Of a DNA stretch of 64,000 nucleotides, positions 46,241 through 54,868 are shown piece after piece. Within the stretch, counting starts at the first letter, position 1, and each line of letters starts with the position of its first letter. Under the pieces are notes generated by a model. It saw only the letters and a program-made list of their open reading frames with translations, made no database searches and was not told the DNA's origin. A program made the translations under genes and the position numbers. Source of the stretch: Streptomyces graminilatus (GTDB lineage: Bacteria; Actinomycetota; Actinomycetes; Streptomycetales; Streptomycetaceae); NCBI RefSeq assembly GCF_001418565.1, contig NZ_LIQQ01000077.1:1-64000 (forward strand), written 5' to 3'.

Positions 46241-47263
46241 TCACCGTCCCTCTCCGAGATCGAAGACGATCCGGGCCTTGACCTCGCCGCGCAGCACCTC
46301 GTCGATGGAGTCGTTGACGGAGGCGAGGGGGCGGGCCTCGTAGATGACCTTCGTACGGCCGGCCGCGTGCAGCTGGAAGACCTCGGCGAGGTCCTGGCGG
46401 GTGCCGACGATCGAGCCGATGACGGAGGTGCCGTTGAGGACGGTGTCGAAGATGGGCACGCGGACCGTGCCGTGCGCGGGCAGGGCCACCATGACCAGCT
46501 TCCCGCCGCGCCGCAGGCCGGAGTTGACGGCTTCGAAGGCCGCGTCGTTCACCGCGAGCGCGATGGCCGCGTGGGCACCGCCGTGCTGCTTCAGGACCGC
46601 GCCGACGTCGTCCTTGCGGGCGTCGATGAGGATGTCCGCGCCGAGGTCGGCGGCGAGTTGCAGCTTCTCGTCGGTGACGTCGATGGCCGCCACGGCCGCC
46701 CCGGCGATCTTCGCGTACTGCACGGCGAGGTGTCCGAGCCCGCCGACACCGGAGATGGCCACGAGCTGCGCGGGCCTGACGTCGGCGACCTTGAGCGCCT
46801 TGTACGTGGTGACGCCGGCGCAGGTCAGCGGGGCGGCCTCCAGGGCGCTGATCCCGTCGGGCACCGGCTGGGCGAAGTCGGCCCAGGCGAGCATCTTCTC
46901 GGCGTACCCGCCGTCGCAGCCGTACCCGGTGTTGATCTGGCGCTCGCAGAGCGTCTCCCAGCCGGAGAGGCAGTGCTCGCACCGCCCGCAGGCCTTGCCG
47001 AGCCAGGGCACGGCGACCCGCTGCCCGACGGCGAGGTGGGTGACGCCGTCGCCGAGCTTCTCGACCAGGCCGACGCCCTCGTGGCCGGGCACGAACGGCG
47101 GGCTGGGCTTGACGGGCCAGTCGCCGTGGGCGGCGTGGATGTCGGTGTGGCACAGCCCGGAGGCCTCGACGCGGACCCGGACCTGGCCGGGGCCGGGCTC
47201 GGGGTCGGGACGCTCCTCGATGACCAGGGGCTCGCCGAACGCTCGTACGACCGCTGCCTTCAT
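46241..47263 (-). CDS. Zinc alcohol dehydrogenase (AdhP/AdhA type)
   Basis: Product of 340 residues. Catalytic zinc: GLCHTDIHAAHGDWP (Cys38) and VPGHEGVGLVEKLG; structural zinc: KACGRCEHCLSGWETLC; NAD fold: ISGVGGLGHLAVQYAKIAGA. Matches the class of propanol-preferring/ethanol dehydrogenases, in S. coelicolor represented by SCO0199 next to USPs. It would interconvert aldehydes and alcohols, complementing AdhE. GAGGAG precedes the ATG. It lies between two universal stress protein genes (42-bp gap upstream, 5-bp gap downstream) in one operon. Confidence 0.92.
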   Translation of the reverse strand: MKAAVVRAFGEPLVIEERPDPEPGPGQVRVRVEASGLCHTDIHAAHGDWPVKPSPPFVPGHEGVGLVEKLGDGVTHLAVGQRVAVPWLGKACGRCEHCLSGWETLCERQINTGYGCDGGYAEKMLAWADFAQPVPDGISALEAAPLTCAGVTTYKALKVADVRPAQLVAISGVGGLGHLAVQYAKIAGAAVAAIDVTDEKLQLAADLGADILIDARKDDVGAVLKQHGGAHAAIALAVNDAAFEAVNSGLRRGGKLVMVALPAHGTVRVPIFDTVLNGTSVIGSIVGTRQDLAEVFQLHAAGRTKVIYEARPLASVNDSIDEVLRGEVKARIVFDLGEGR

Positions 47264-47305
47264 GGGTTCAACTCCTCTAGTTTCTGGGGGTCTTCGGGTG
47301 CGGCG

Positions 47306-48211
47306 TCAGTCGTGCGGGACGACGGCGACGGGGGCGGCGGAGTGGTGCAGGACGGCGTGGACGACCGGGCCGATGTGGGCGCCGAACGGGTTGCGGCGGA
47401 TCCGGCGGCCCACGACGACCAGGGAGGCCTCGCGGGAGGCGTCGACGAGGTGGTTGCCGGGGGTGCCGTAGAGGGACTGCTCGGTGACCTCGACGTCCGG
47501 GTGCTTCTCGCGCCACGGGCGCAGGAACTCGGCCAGGGCGACGCTCTCGCGGCGGGCGAGGGCGCCGTGGAGTTCGAGGTCGACGGAGAGGCCGTAGGCG
47601 TAGTACGGGGGCGGGTTCCAGCCGTGCACGACCCGCAGGGACGTCTCTCGGCGGGCCGCCGCCGCGAAGGCGAACTCGATCAGGTTCTCGTGCGGGCTCC
47701 CGATGTCGAGGCCGACGACGACGGGCCGGAACGGGGTCGCGGCGGACGGGATGCCGGCCGGGTCCGTCTCGTGCTCGTCGGCGGCCTGTGCCCCGGACCG
47801 GACCAGGACCACCGGCCGCTCGGCGTGTGCCACGGCCGACAGGCCGACCGAGCCGACCATGAAGCCGCCGATGCCGCTCATTCCCCGCGAGCCCAGCACC
47901 AGCAGCTCGGCGTCCTTCGCCGCGTCCGCCAGGACGTCGCCGGGGTGGCCGGACAACTGCTCGGTGGTCACTTCCAGGCCGGGGTGACGCAGCCGGATGC
48001 CTTCGGCGGCCTCGCGCGGAATCCGCTCGGTCCAGTGCGTCTGTGTCTCGGTGCCGAGCAGCGGCGCCTGCGCCATGGGAGCCGGCACCGGCTCCCACAC
48101 ATGCACCAGCTTCAGCGGCAGGCCCAGCAGCACGGCCTCACGGGCCGCCCACTCGGCGGCGGCCAGGCTCTCGCTCGAACCGTCGAGGCCGACGGTGATG
48201 GTGCGGGTCAT
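47306..48211 (-). CDS. Universal stress protein, two USP domains
   Basis: Product of 301 residues starting MTRTITVGLDGSSESLAAAE. Domain 1 ends VLGSRGMSGIGGFMVGSVGL; domain 2 starts FRPVVVGLDIGSPHENLIEF and ends VVGRRIRRNPFGAHIGPVVH and SAAPVAVVPHD. It is the first gene of the operon with the zinc alcohol dehydrogenase and a further USP. A good operator box ends 84 bp upstream of the start. The stubs at 22707 and 33075 derive from genes of this type. Confidence 0.9.
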   Translation of the reverse strand: MTRTITVGLDGSSESLAAAEWAAREAVLLGLPLKLVHVWEPVPAPMAQAPLLGTETQTHWTERIPREAAEGIRLRHPGLEVTTEQLSGHPGDVLADAAKDAELLVLGSRGMSGIGGFMVGSVGLSAVAHAERPVVLVRSGAQAADEHETDPAGIPSAATPFRPVVVGLDIGSPHENLIEFAFAAAARRETSLRVVHGWNPPPYYAYGLSVDLELHGALARRESVALAEFLRPWREKHPDVEVTEQSLYGTPGNHLVDASREASLVVVGRRIRRNPFGAHIGPVVHAVLHHSAAPVAVVPHD

Positions 48212-48274
48212 GATCTCCACCTCTTGAATCGGGGGGCTCGATACGAGCCTCGTCTCCGTACGAGGCCCTCGGCA

Positions 48275-48310
48275 GGGGCCGCAGGTCCCTGCCAAGGGCC
48301 GACCGGCCCC
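48275..48310 (-). promoter_or_regulatory. Operator boxes before the USP-ADH-USP operon
   Basis: GGGGCC-GCA-GGTCCC with a 3-base spacer (48275-48289) and AGGGCC-GACC-GGCCCC (48295-48310, near-perfect), about 20 bp apart. Confidence 0.65.
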
Positions 48311-48370
48311 ATCCGGCCGGTGATGCGGAGCGGCGGACCCAACGGCCCGGTCCGCCGCCCCTCCCGCGGA

Positions 48371-49000
48371 TCAGCGCAGCCAGGGGCTGCGGCGGACCAG
48401 CGGGAGCTTGGCCCACAGCCGGCCGAGGCCGAGCGCGTCCCCGGCGGACATGGCGGCCAGGGCGATCAGGACGACGGCGTAGACGACGTGGTAATCGGCG
48501 AACGGGTTCGTCGACATGCTCGGCGAGCCGTCGGAGAGGTGCTGGGCGGGCGGCCACTCGGCGACCCACATCAGCGCCATCATCACGGTGCCCGCGAGGG
48601 CCGCGAACCGCAGCGCCACACCGGCGATCAGCGCGACACCGATGCCGAGCAGCCCGAGCATGAACAGCCAGTCCGCCCAGGCGGCCCCGGCCCAGTCGTG
48701 GAAGGTGGACTCCATCGGCCCGGCGGCCACGGAGCCGAGGAAGCCTCTGGTGGGCGAGGAGCCGTCGATCCAGCCCTTGCCGGAGGAGGTGGCGTAGCCG
48801 AGGCCGAAGGTCTTGTCGAGGAAGGCCCACAGGAAGACGAACCCGGTGAGCAGGCGCAGGGACGCGAGGACGTAGGCCCGCGCGGTGTGCGTGTCGCTGA
48901 GTGCCGACACGGCGGACTCGGAGGCGGAGGCGTTCCGGTTCCTGCGGAAGGACGGCAGGTGGAAGCCAGAACTCCGGTGCGGGTGCTCGTGCACGGCCAT
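48371..49000 (-). CDS. DoxX-family membrane protein
   Basis: Product of 209 residues with four predicted membrane helices: YVLASLRLLTGFVFLWAFLD, WLFMLGLLGIGVALIAGVAL, FAALAGTVMMALMWVAEWPP and VVYAVVLIALAAMSAGDALG. The helix pattern and LRLLTGFVFLWAFLDKTFGL fit the DoxX/DoxD family, related to quinol oxidase subunits and, in mycobacteria, to a membrane redox complex with superoxide dismutase. A 45-residue basic N-terminal extension precedes helix 1. The start at 49000 has AAGGGA seven bases upstream. An operator box lies at 49113. Confidence 0.85.
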   Translation of the reverse strand: MAVHEHPHRSSGFHLPSFRRNRNASASESAVSALSDTHTARAYVLASLRLLTGFVFLWAFLDKTFGLGYATSSGKGWIDGSSPTRGFLGSVAAGPMESTFHDWAGAAWADWLFMLGLLGIGVALIAGVALRFAALAGTVMMALMWVAEWPPAQHLSDGSPSMSTNPFADYHVVYAVVLIALAAMSAGDALGLGRLWAKLPLVRRSPWLR

Positions 49001-49112
49001 GGCGGTGTCCCTTCGGTGCGGGTGGGGGTGAGGGCGGTTCGGTCGCTGTCCGACGTCCCTCACTCTCGTCCCGTGGAACCGCTGCCGCCGGATGCCGAAG
49101 GTCCGCGGCCGT

Positions 49113-49128
49113 TGGGCTGAACGGCCCT
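49113..49128 (-). promoter_or_regulatory. Operator box before the DoxX gene
   Basis: TGGGCT-GAAC-GGCCCT, 113 bp upstream of the start. A small hairpin (GGCCCTGC-CC-GCAGGGCC, 49123-49140) overlaps its edge. Confidence 0.55.
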
Positions 49129-49272
49129 GCCCGCAGGGCCTGTTGGGGTGTGCGTCCGTCGTCGGCCCGCGGACCGCGCGAGAGCCGTGTTTCGGTGATC
49201 CAGGTGGACACGGCCTGAGACCGGCCTCGTTGGGCCGGGGCGATGCCTGGGTGAAACGGGTGCCGAACGGTG

Positions 49273-50697
49273 TCAGGCGGGGAGCGTGAGACGGAAGGTG
49301 GTCCGCCCGGGTCCGCTGGTGACGGTGGCTGTTCCGCCGTGGGCGGTGATGACGGCGTGGACGATGGCCAGGCCCAGACCGGTGGATCCGGTGCTCCGGG
49401 AACGGGCGCGGTCGGCCCGCACGAACCGCCCGAAGACCTCGGGCCGGAGTTCTTCGGAGATGCCCGGTCCGTTGTCGCTCACCTCGACGTGGACCTCGGT
49501 CTCCGCCCTGGTGAGTGTGATGGTCACGTCGGTGCCGGGCGGGGTGTGGGTGCGGGCGTTGGCGAGGAGGTTGCCGATGGCCTGCTGGAGGCGATGGGCG
49601 TCGCCGGTGACGGTGACGGGTTCTTCGGGGAGGTCGAGGAACCAGTGGTGGCCGGGGCCCGCGGCGCGGGCGTCGTCCGTCGCGTTCAGGATCAGCAGGG
49701 TCAGGTCGACCGGTTCGTGTTCGAGGGGGCGCCCGGCGTCCAGGCGGGCGAGGAGCAGCAGGTCGTCGACGAGGTGGGTCATGCGCCGGGACTCGGCGTC
49801 GATGCGCTTGAGGGCGTGGCGGACCTCGGTGGGGACGGGACCCTGGTGACGCAGGGCGAGTTCGGCGTGGCCGCGGATGTTGGCGACGGGGGTGCGCAGT
49901 TCGTGGCTGGCGTCGGCGGCGAAGTGCCGGAGACGTTCCTCGCTGGCCTGCCGTCTGGTGAGGGCGTCCTCGATGTGGCCGAGCATGTGGTTGAGCGCGG
50001 TGCCGACCTGCCCGACCTCGGTGCGCGGGTCGGTGTCGGGAAGGGGTCCGGGCATGGCCACCTCGCCACTGGCGAGCGGTAGTCCGGCGACTTCCGCCGC
50101 GCGGGCGGTGACCTTCTGGAGGGGGCGCAGGGAGATCCGTACCCACAGGGCCCCCGCGATGCCGGTGGCCACGAGCGCGGCACTGAACACAACGGTTTCG
50201 ACCGCTTCGAGGCGGTGCACGGTCTCTTCCACCGGGTGCAGGGGCAGGCCGGTGATCAGGATGTCGTGGTCGTCGCCCTGGACGGCCGTGACCCGGTACG
50301 TGCCCAGGCCGGAGAGACGGACGCTGTGCCCCTTGCCGTCCACGGGGATTCCCGTCAGCGCGCGGCGGTCTCCGGGAGTGAGCGCGAGGGGGCGGTCGGT
50401 GGCGTCGTCCACGACGGCGGCCCGGGTGACGGTGCCGTTCAGGAGGCGGGCACCGAAGGTCGACTCGGCCTGGCCGCGGGTGTCCGGGCGGTTGTCGGCG
50501 TCGGGTTCCGCCTCGTGTTCCAGGCTGGCCGCGAACCGGCCCCCGGAGGCGGCGAGCTGTTCGTCCAGGCGTCCCATGAGGAAGCCCCGCAGGGCGAGGG
50601 CGGTGGTGATGCCGACGGCGAGGCAGGCGACGGCGAGCAGGGTGACGAGCCCGGCGGTGAGCTGGCCGCGCAGGGTGCGGGGCGCCGGGTGCCTCAC
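49273..50697 (-). CDS. Two-component sensor histidine kinase (OmpR-partner type)
   Basis: Product of 474 residues from a GTG at 50697 that overlaps the regulator stop (GTGA). Two membrane helices (TAGLVTLLAVACLAVGITTA near 14-36 and FSAALVATGIAGALWVRISL near 171-190) frame an extracytoplasmic sensor domain of about 130 residues. HAMP follows, then HisKA with FAADASHELRTPVANIRGHA (His265) and HATPase (AIGNLLANARTHTPPGTDVT, DNGPGISEELRPEVFGRF, STGLGLAIVHAVI). The signal is unknown; because the adjacent divergent operon is an extracytoplasmic flavin/redox unit, a redox or envelope cue is plausible. Confidence 0.92.
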   Translation of the reverse strand: MRHPAPRTLRGQLTAGLVTLLAVACLAVGITTALALRGFLMGRLDEQLAASGGRFAASLEHEAEPDADNRPDTRGQAESTFGARLLNGTVTRAAVVDDATDRPLALTPGDRRALTGIPVDGKGHSVRLSGLGTYRVTAVQGDDHDILITGLPLHPVEETVHRLEAVETVVFSAALVATGIAGALWVRISLRPLQKVTARAAEVAGLPLASGEVAMPGPLPDTDPRTEVGQVGTALNHMLGHIEDALTRRQASEERLRHFAADASHELRTPVANIRGHAELALRHQGPVPTEVRHALKRIDAESRRMTHLVDDLLLLARLDAGRPLEHEPVDLTLLILNATDDARAAGPGHHWFLDLPEEPVTVTGDAHRLQQAIGNLLANARTHTPPGTDVTITLTRAETEVHVEVSDNGPGISEELRPEVFGRFVRADRARSRSTGSTGLGLAIVHAVITAHGGTATVTSGPGRTTFRLTLPA

Positions 50698-51428
50698 GGC
50701 GCTTCCGGTTTGAGGACGTAGCCGACGCCGCGCACCGTGTGGATCATCGGGGTGCGTCCGGCGTCGATCTTCTTGCGCAGGTAGCTGATGTAGAGCTCGA
50801 CGATGTGGGCGTGGCCGCCGAAGTCGTAGGCCCAGACCCGGTCGAGAATCTGCTCCTTGGACAGCACCCGGCGCGGGTTGCGCATGAGGAAGCGCAGGAG
50901 CTCGAACTCGGTGCGGGACAGGTCGATGGTGGTCCGGCCGCGTCTGACCTCCCGGGCTTCCTCGTCCATGGTGAGGTCCCCGACGGTGAGCCGGTTCGTT
51001 CCCGGATCGGCGGTCATGCCGGCGCGTCGGAGGAGTCCGCGAAGCCGGGCGAGGACCTCTTCCAGGCTGTAGGGCTTGGTGACGTAGTCGTCGCCGCCCG
51101 CGGTGATCCCGGCGATACGGTCCTCGACCGCGTCGCGGGCGGTGAGGAAGAGCACGCACACGCCCGGTTCCTCGCGTCGCAGGGCCCGCAGGACCTGAAG
51201 CCCGTTCAGGTCGGGCAGCATCCAGTCCAGGACCACCGCGTCGGGCCGGAAGTCACGGGCTGTGCCGATCGCGGTCGCGCCGTCCGCGGCAGTACGGACC
51301 TGCCAGCCCTCTCCGGCCATCACTCCGGCCAGGACGTCGGTGACGTCCGGTTCGTCGTCGACGACGAGGATCCGCACGGGTTCCCCGTCGGGGCGGTGCA
51401 GAAGCGATGTCGTACGCGGTTCGTCCAT
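50694..51428 (-). CDS. OmpR/PhoB-family response regulator
   Basis: Product of 244 residues. Receiver domain: RILVVDDEPDVTDVLAGVMA, phosphoacceptor Asp68 in AVVLDWMLPDLNG, Thr in VLFLTARDA, Lys in DDYVTKPYSLEE. C-terminal winged helix: GRTTIDLSRTEFELLRFLMR through ILDRVWAYDFGGHAHIVELY and TVRGVGYVLKPEAP. It is translationally coupled to the kinase that follows. It faces, divergently, the ferric-reductase-like operon, and the 173-bp region between them contains an imperfect inverted repeat that may be its binding site. Confidence 0.93.
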   Translation of the reverse strand: MDEPRTTSLLHRPDGEPVRILVVDDEPDVTDVLAGVMAGEGWQVRTAADGATAIGTARDFRPDAVVLDWMLPDLNGLQVLRALRREEPGVCVLFLTARDAVEDRIAGITAGGDDYVTKPYSLEEVLARLRGLLRRAGMTADPGTNRLTVGDLTMDEEAREVRRGRTTIDLSRTEFELLRFLMRNPRRVLSKEQILDRVWAYDFGGHAHIVELYISYLRKKIDAGRTPMIHTVRGVGYVLKPEAP

Positions 51429-51474
51429 GGTGCCCTCAGCATGCCCCGGCCGGGGCCACGACGTGGTCAGGCAT

Positions 51475-51543
51475 GTCTCTGAGTTTCCTCTGAATCAGGG
51501 CTGAGGGCTGCCTACGGCGCTGTTTCAGAGGGTTCTCAGAGAC
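51475..51543. promoter_or_regulatory. Inverted repeat between regulator gene and ferric-reductase-like operon
   Basis: GTCTCTGAGTTTCCTCTGAA (from 51475) matches the complement of TTTCAGAGGGTTCTCAGAGA (from 51523) at 17-18 positions; CTGA/TCAG steps recur about every 10-11 bp within each arm. This suits tandem binding of an OmpR-type regulator. Confidence 0.55.
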
Positions 51544-51601
51544 TGCGCTGTGAGGCTGGCCGCCCAATCGCCGGAGCGCTTGCCACATCCGGAGGAGTTC
51601 C

Positions 51602-52963
51602 ATGACCACCGTGTCCACCCCCACGTACGCAAGCCACCGGGTCCAGCACCGGCGCCCGCGCCACAGCATCGTCCCGGTCCTTGTGCCGCTGGTGATCTGG
51701 GCCGGCGCCGCCGGGGTGCTGGCCTTGTGGTGGAGCGACACGACCTCCGTGGTCGGCCCGGCGGGCTGGCTCACCGGTGCGGGACGCATCACCGGACTCC
51801 TGGCCGGCTACGCCTGTGCGGTCCTCCTCGCCCTGATGGCCCGCGTGCCGCTGCTGGACCACACCGTCGGGAGCGACCGGCTCGCCCGCTGGCATGCCAT
51901 GGGAGGCCGCTGCACCATCTCTCTCGCGCTCGCCCACACCTTGCTGATCATCTGGGGCTACTCACTGACCTCGCACACGAACGTGGTCAGCCAGACCTCC
52001 ACGCTCGTCCTGCACTACCCCGACCTCCTCAAGGGCACGGTCGGCTTCCTGCTGTTCCTGGCGACCGGAGTGCTCTCGGCCCGCGCCGCCCGCCGCAGGA
52101 TGAGCTACGAGACCTGGCACTACCTGCACTTCGCCACCTACCTGGCGGTCTTCCTCACCTTCGGCCACCAACTGTCCAACGGTGCCGACTTCGTCGGCAA
52201 CCGAATCGCCCAAGCGGCCTGGTACACCCTCTTCCTCGGCGTCGCGGCGCTGCTCGCCTGGTACCGGTTCGCCATGCCCCTGCGGCGCGGACTGCGCCAC
52301 CGGCTGCGGGTGGCCGGGGTCCGTCCCGAGGCGCCGGGCGTGGTCTCGGTCCACCTCACCGGCGAGCACCTCGACGAACTGGGCGGCGAACCGGGGCAGT
52401 TCCTGCGCTGGCGCTTCCTGACCCGTGGCCTGTGGTGGACCGCCAACCCCTACTCCCTGTCCGCGCCCGCGCAACCCGGACACCTGCGGATCACGGTGAA
52501 GGCCGCGGGCGGCCACAGCGCCGCGCTCGCCCGCCTCGCGCCCGGCACCCGGGTGTGGGCCGAAGGCCCCTACGGCGGCTTCACCGCCAACCGCCGCACC
52601 GCCCCCAAGGTCCTGCTCCTGGCCGGCGGCGTGGGCATCACCCCGCTGCGCGCACTGTTCGAGACGCTGCCGGGCGAGGTCACCCTCGTCTACCGCACCC
52701 GCCGCGCCGTCGACCTCGCCCTGCGCGGTGAACTCGACGCGATAGCCGCCCGCCGACGGGCCACCGTGCACTACGTCGTCGGCGAACCGGCGGGGTATCC
52801 CTCGCCCCTCACCGCCCAGGGGCTGAGCGCCCTGGTGCCGGACCTGGCCGCGCACGACGTCTATCTGTGCGGTCCGCCCGGTATGACACAGGCCGCGATC
52901 ACCGCCCTGCGCGAAGCCGGTGTTCCGGCGCGGCGCATCCACCACGAGTCCTTCGCGTTCTGA
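51602..52963 (+). CDS. Ferric-reductase-like transmembrane flavoprotein
   Basis: Product of 453 residues. About six membrane helices (VPVLVPLVIWAGAAGVLALW, ITGLLAGYACAVLLALMARV, and others) include HAMGGRCTISLALAHTLLII and YLHFATYLAVFLTFGHQL, whose His pairs are the expected haem b ligands. The cytoplasmic part has FAD (WWTANPYSLSAPAQ) and NAD(P)H (LLLAGGVGITPLRALFETLP) motifs and ends YLCGPPGMTQ and HHESFAF. It would pass electrons from NAD(P)H through haem across the membrane. GGAGGAG precedes the ATG. The next gene (FMN-binding protein) starts 12 bp later. Confidence 0.9.
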   Translation: MTTVSTPTYASHRVQHRRPRHSIVPVLVPLVIWAGAAGVLALWWSDTTSVVGPAGWLTGAGRITGLLAGYACAVLLALMARVPLLDHTVGSDRLARWHAMGGRCTISLALAHTLLIIWGYSLTSHTNVVSQTSTLVLHYPDLLKGTVGFLLFLATGVLSARAARRRMSYETWHYLHFATYLAVFLTFGHQLSNGADFVGNRIAQAAWYTLFLGVAALLAWYRFAMPLRRGLRHRLRVAGVRPEAPGVVSVHLTGEHLDELGGEPGQFLRWRFLTRGLWWTANPYSLSAPAQPGHLRITVKAAGGHSAALARLAPGTRVWAEGPYGGFTANRRTAPKVLLLAGGVGITPLRALFETLPGEVTLVYRTRRAVDLALRGELDAIAARRRATVHYVVGEPAGYPSPLTAQGLSALVPDLAAHDVYLCGPPGMTQAAITALREAGVPARRIHHESFAF

Positions 52964-52974
52964 GGAGAACCGCC

Positions 52975-53406
52975 ATGCGCCGAGCCGTCCTCGCCACCAC
53001 CGGGATCAGCGCCCTCGTCGTCGTGCTGCTCTCCCTCAAGCCCCACCAGCTCCCCGTCCTCGCGGGAGCGGCCCCACGGTCCCCGGCCTCCTCCGCGACT
53101 CCTCACACCCGCGCCACGACGTCCACGGGGACAGGCACCTTCACCGGAGATCCGATCAACACCGACTACGGAACCGTGCAGGTCGCCGCAACCCTCGCCA
53201 AGGGAAGGATCACCTCGGTCAAGGTCCTCCAGGCCCCGGACCAGAACGGCCGCGACCAGCAGATCGCCTCCTACGCCCTGCCCCGTCTCACCCAGGAGGC
53301 CATCGGTGCCCAGAGCGCGCACATCGACGCCGTCTCCGGTGCCAGCTACACCAGCCAGGGCTACATCCAGTCCCTGCAGAGCGCCCTGGACCAGGCCCAT
53401 GCCTGA
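52975..53406 (+). CDS. Exported FMN-binding-domain protein with flavinylation motif
   Basis: Product of 143 residues with an N-terminal signal/anchor (AVLATTGISALVVVLLSL), a Ser/Thr/Ala-rich linker, and an FMN-binding domain with IDAVSGASYTSQGYIQSL. The sequence S121-G122-A123-S124 fits the [S/T]-G-A-[S/T] motif that ApbE enzymes modify with a covalent FMN; Ser124 is the predicted acceptor. The ApbE gene overlaps it by 8 bp. The product should accept electrons outside the membrane from the ferric-reductase-like protein. GAGGAGAA precedes the ATG. Confidence 0.9.
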   Translation: MRRAVLATTGISALVVVLLSLKPHQLPVLAGAAPRSPASSATPHTRATTSTGTGTFTGDPINTDYGTVQVAATLAKGRITSVKVLQAPDQNGRDQQIASYALPRLTQEAIGAQSAHIDAVSGASYTSQGYIQSLQSALDQAHA

Positions 53407-54169
53407 CACCACCGCGCGCGGACCGCGCCACGTCGAGCACGTCATGGGCACCGTCTTCACCTTCGACATCCGCGACCGGCCCACCGCCGCCGTCCACCGT
53501 GCCCTCGCCGAGGCCGTGGCCCACCTCCACCGGGTCGACGCCGTGTTCTCCACCTACCGGCCCGACAGCCACATAAGCCGCCTCGGCAGCGGCGGGATCC
53601 GCCTCGCGGACTGTCCGCCCGAGGTCCACGAAGTCCTGTCCCTGTGCGAGCGGGTCACCCACGACAGTGACGGCTGGTTCAGCGTCGTCCCGGCAGGCAC
53701 CCTCGACCCCTCGGGCCTCGTCAAGGGCTGGGCCACCGAAGCCGCGTCCCGGCTCCTCCACGAAGCGGGCGCCCACCACACCTGTGTCAACGGCGGCGGC
53801 GACCTCCAGCTCCGCGGCCAGGCCGCCCCGGGCATCCCGTGGCGCATCGGCATCGCCCACCCGCTGCGCCCCGGTGAACTGGCCACCGTCGTCACCGCCG
53901 ACGGCGACCTGGCCGTGGCCACCTCGGGCACCGCGGAACGCGGCAGTCACATCCTCGACCCGCACAGCGGCACACCCGCCTCCGCGTTCGCCTCGCTCAC
54001 GCTGGTCGGGCCCCGACTGACGCTGACCGACGCCTACGCCACCGCCGTGTTCGCCAGAGGCGACAGCGCTCATGACTGGGTCGAGAAACTGCACGGGTAC
54101 GAAGCGCTCGCGATCCTGCCCGACGGCCAGGAATGGCGGACATCGGGCTTCAGCCGATATGGGTCGTGA
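53399..54169 (+). CDS. apbE: FAD:protein FMN transferase
   Basis: Product of 256 residues, shorter than many exported ApbE proteins and without an obvious signal peptide. Typical motifs: RHVEHVMGTVFTFDIRDRPT, LDPSGLVKGWATEAASRLLH, CVNGGGDLQLRGQAAPGIPW, and SHILDPHSGTPASAFASLTL with TLTDAYATAVFARG (Mg2+ site). It transfers FMN from FAD to Ser/Thr of proteins such as the upstream FMN-binding protein. Its ATG overlaps that gene's stop, so the two are coupled. Some actinobacterial ApbE homologues lack a signal, so the cellular side of action is uncertain. Confidence 0.93.
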   Translation: MPDTTARGPRHVEHVMGTVFTFDIRDRPTAAVHRALAEAVAHLHRVDAVFSTYRPDSHISRLGSGGIRLADCPPEVHEVLSLCERVTHDSDGWFSVVPAGTLDPSGLVKGWATEAASRLLHEAGAHHTCVNGGGDLQLRGQAAPGIPWRIGIAHPLRPGELATVVTADGDLAVATSGTAERGSHILDPHSGTPASAFASLTLVGPRLTLTDAYATAVFARGDSAHDWVEKLHGYEALAILPDGQEWRTSGFSRYGS

Positions 54170-54298
54170 GACCGTACGCGGACGCGTTCCCGCGCGCCGG
54201 CAACGTGCGCCACCCGCCCGCGGCCTTGCCACCGAAGACACCGAAGGCGCCTGCCTGCCCCCGTCCAGCATCGATCACCGACTCCGAAGGAGCCCCCT

Positions 54299-54814
54299 GT
54301 GGGACTCGACCTGATCAACGGCATACCCGCACACGTCCTGTTCGTGCACGTCGTCGTGGTCCTGGTACCCGTCACCGCCCTCGCCCTGATCCTTTGCTCC
54401 GCCCTCCCCTCCGTCATGCGCCGGTTCGGTATCGCACTGCCGGCCCTCGCCCTGGTGTCCCTGATCAGCGTGCCGCTGACCACGGACGCCGGTGAATGGC
54501 TCGAACAGCACGTGGACAGCAACGCCCTGGTCCGCAGGCACGCCGAACTCGGCGACGAACTCCTTCCCTGGGCCGTCGCGCTCTTCCTGACGGCCGCCGC
54601 GGTGTGGTGGTTCTATCGCCGCGCCGTCAGCCGCACCCCCGACGCTCCGGGATCCACCGGCACAGTGGCCGTCCCGCTGCGCATCACCGCCGCGGTGCTG
54701 TCCCTCGTCATCGGAGTCGGCGCGGGCGTGCAGGTCTACCGGATCGGCGACTCCGGCGCCAAGGCCGCCTGGCACGACGGCTACTCCGCCACCGCCCGCC
54801 CCGACCACGACTGA
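54299..54814 (+). CDS. DUF2231-like membrane protein
   Basis: Product of 171 residues from a GTG with AGGAG seven bases upstream. Four hydrophobic helices: GIPAHVLFVHVVVVLVPVTA, IALPALALVSLISVPLTTDA, ELLPWAVALFLTAAAVWWF and ITAAVLSLVIGVGAGVQVYR. The first helix with G-x-P-x-H-x-L-x-V-H resembles DUF2231 proteins. Its position 130 bp after apbE suggests it belongs to the same redox unit, perhaps as a haem- or quinone-interacting subunit; that role is inferred. A strong hairpin follows. Confidence 0.75.
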   Translation: MGLDLINGIPAHVLFVHVVVVLVPVTALALILCSALPSVMRRFGIALPALALVSLISVPLTTDAGEWLEQHVDSNALVRRHAELGDELLPWAVALFLTAAAVWWFYRRAVSRTPDAPGSTGTVAVPLRITAAVLSLVIGVGAGVQVYRIGDSGAKAAWHDGYSATARPDHD

Positions 54815-54819
54815 CCTGC

Positions 54820-54855
54820 CGTCGATCCCGGTCCGCCCGCGGACCGGGATCGACG
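54820..54855. terminator. 16-bp perfect hairpin between convergent genes
   Basis: CGTCGATCCCGGTCCG (54820-54835) pairs with CGGACCGGGATCGACG (54840-54855) around CCCG. It separates the redox operon from the end of the pfl operon and should act in both directions. Confidence 0.85.
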
Positions 54856-54868
54856 ACTTCACCCCGGC

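Noticed and set aside
46079..49120. A 1013-codon plus-strand frame opposite the USP-ADH-USP operon
   Set aside because: Composition typical of antisense frames in GC-rich DNA; no motif and no ribosome binding site.
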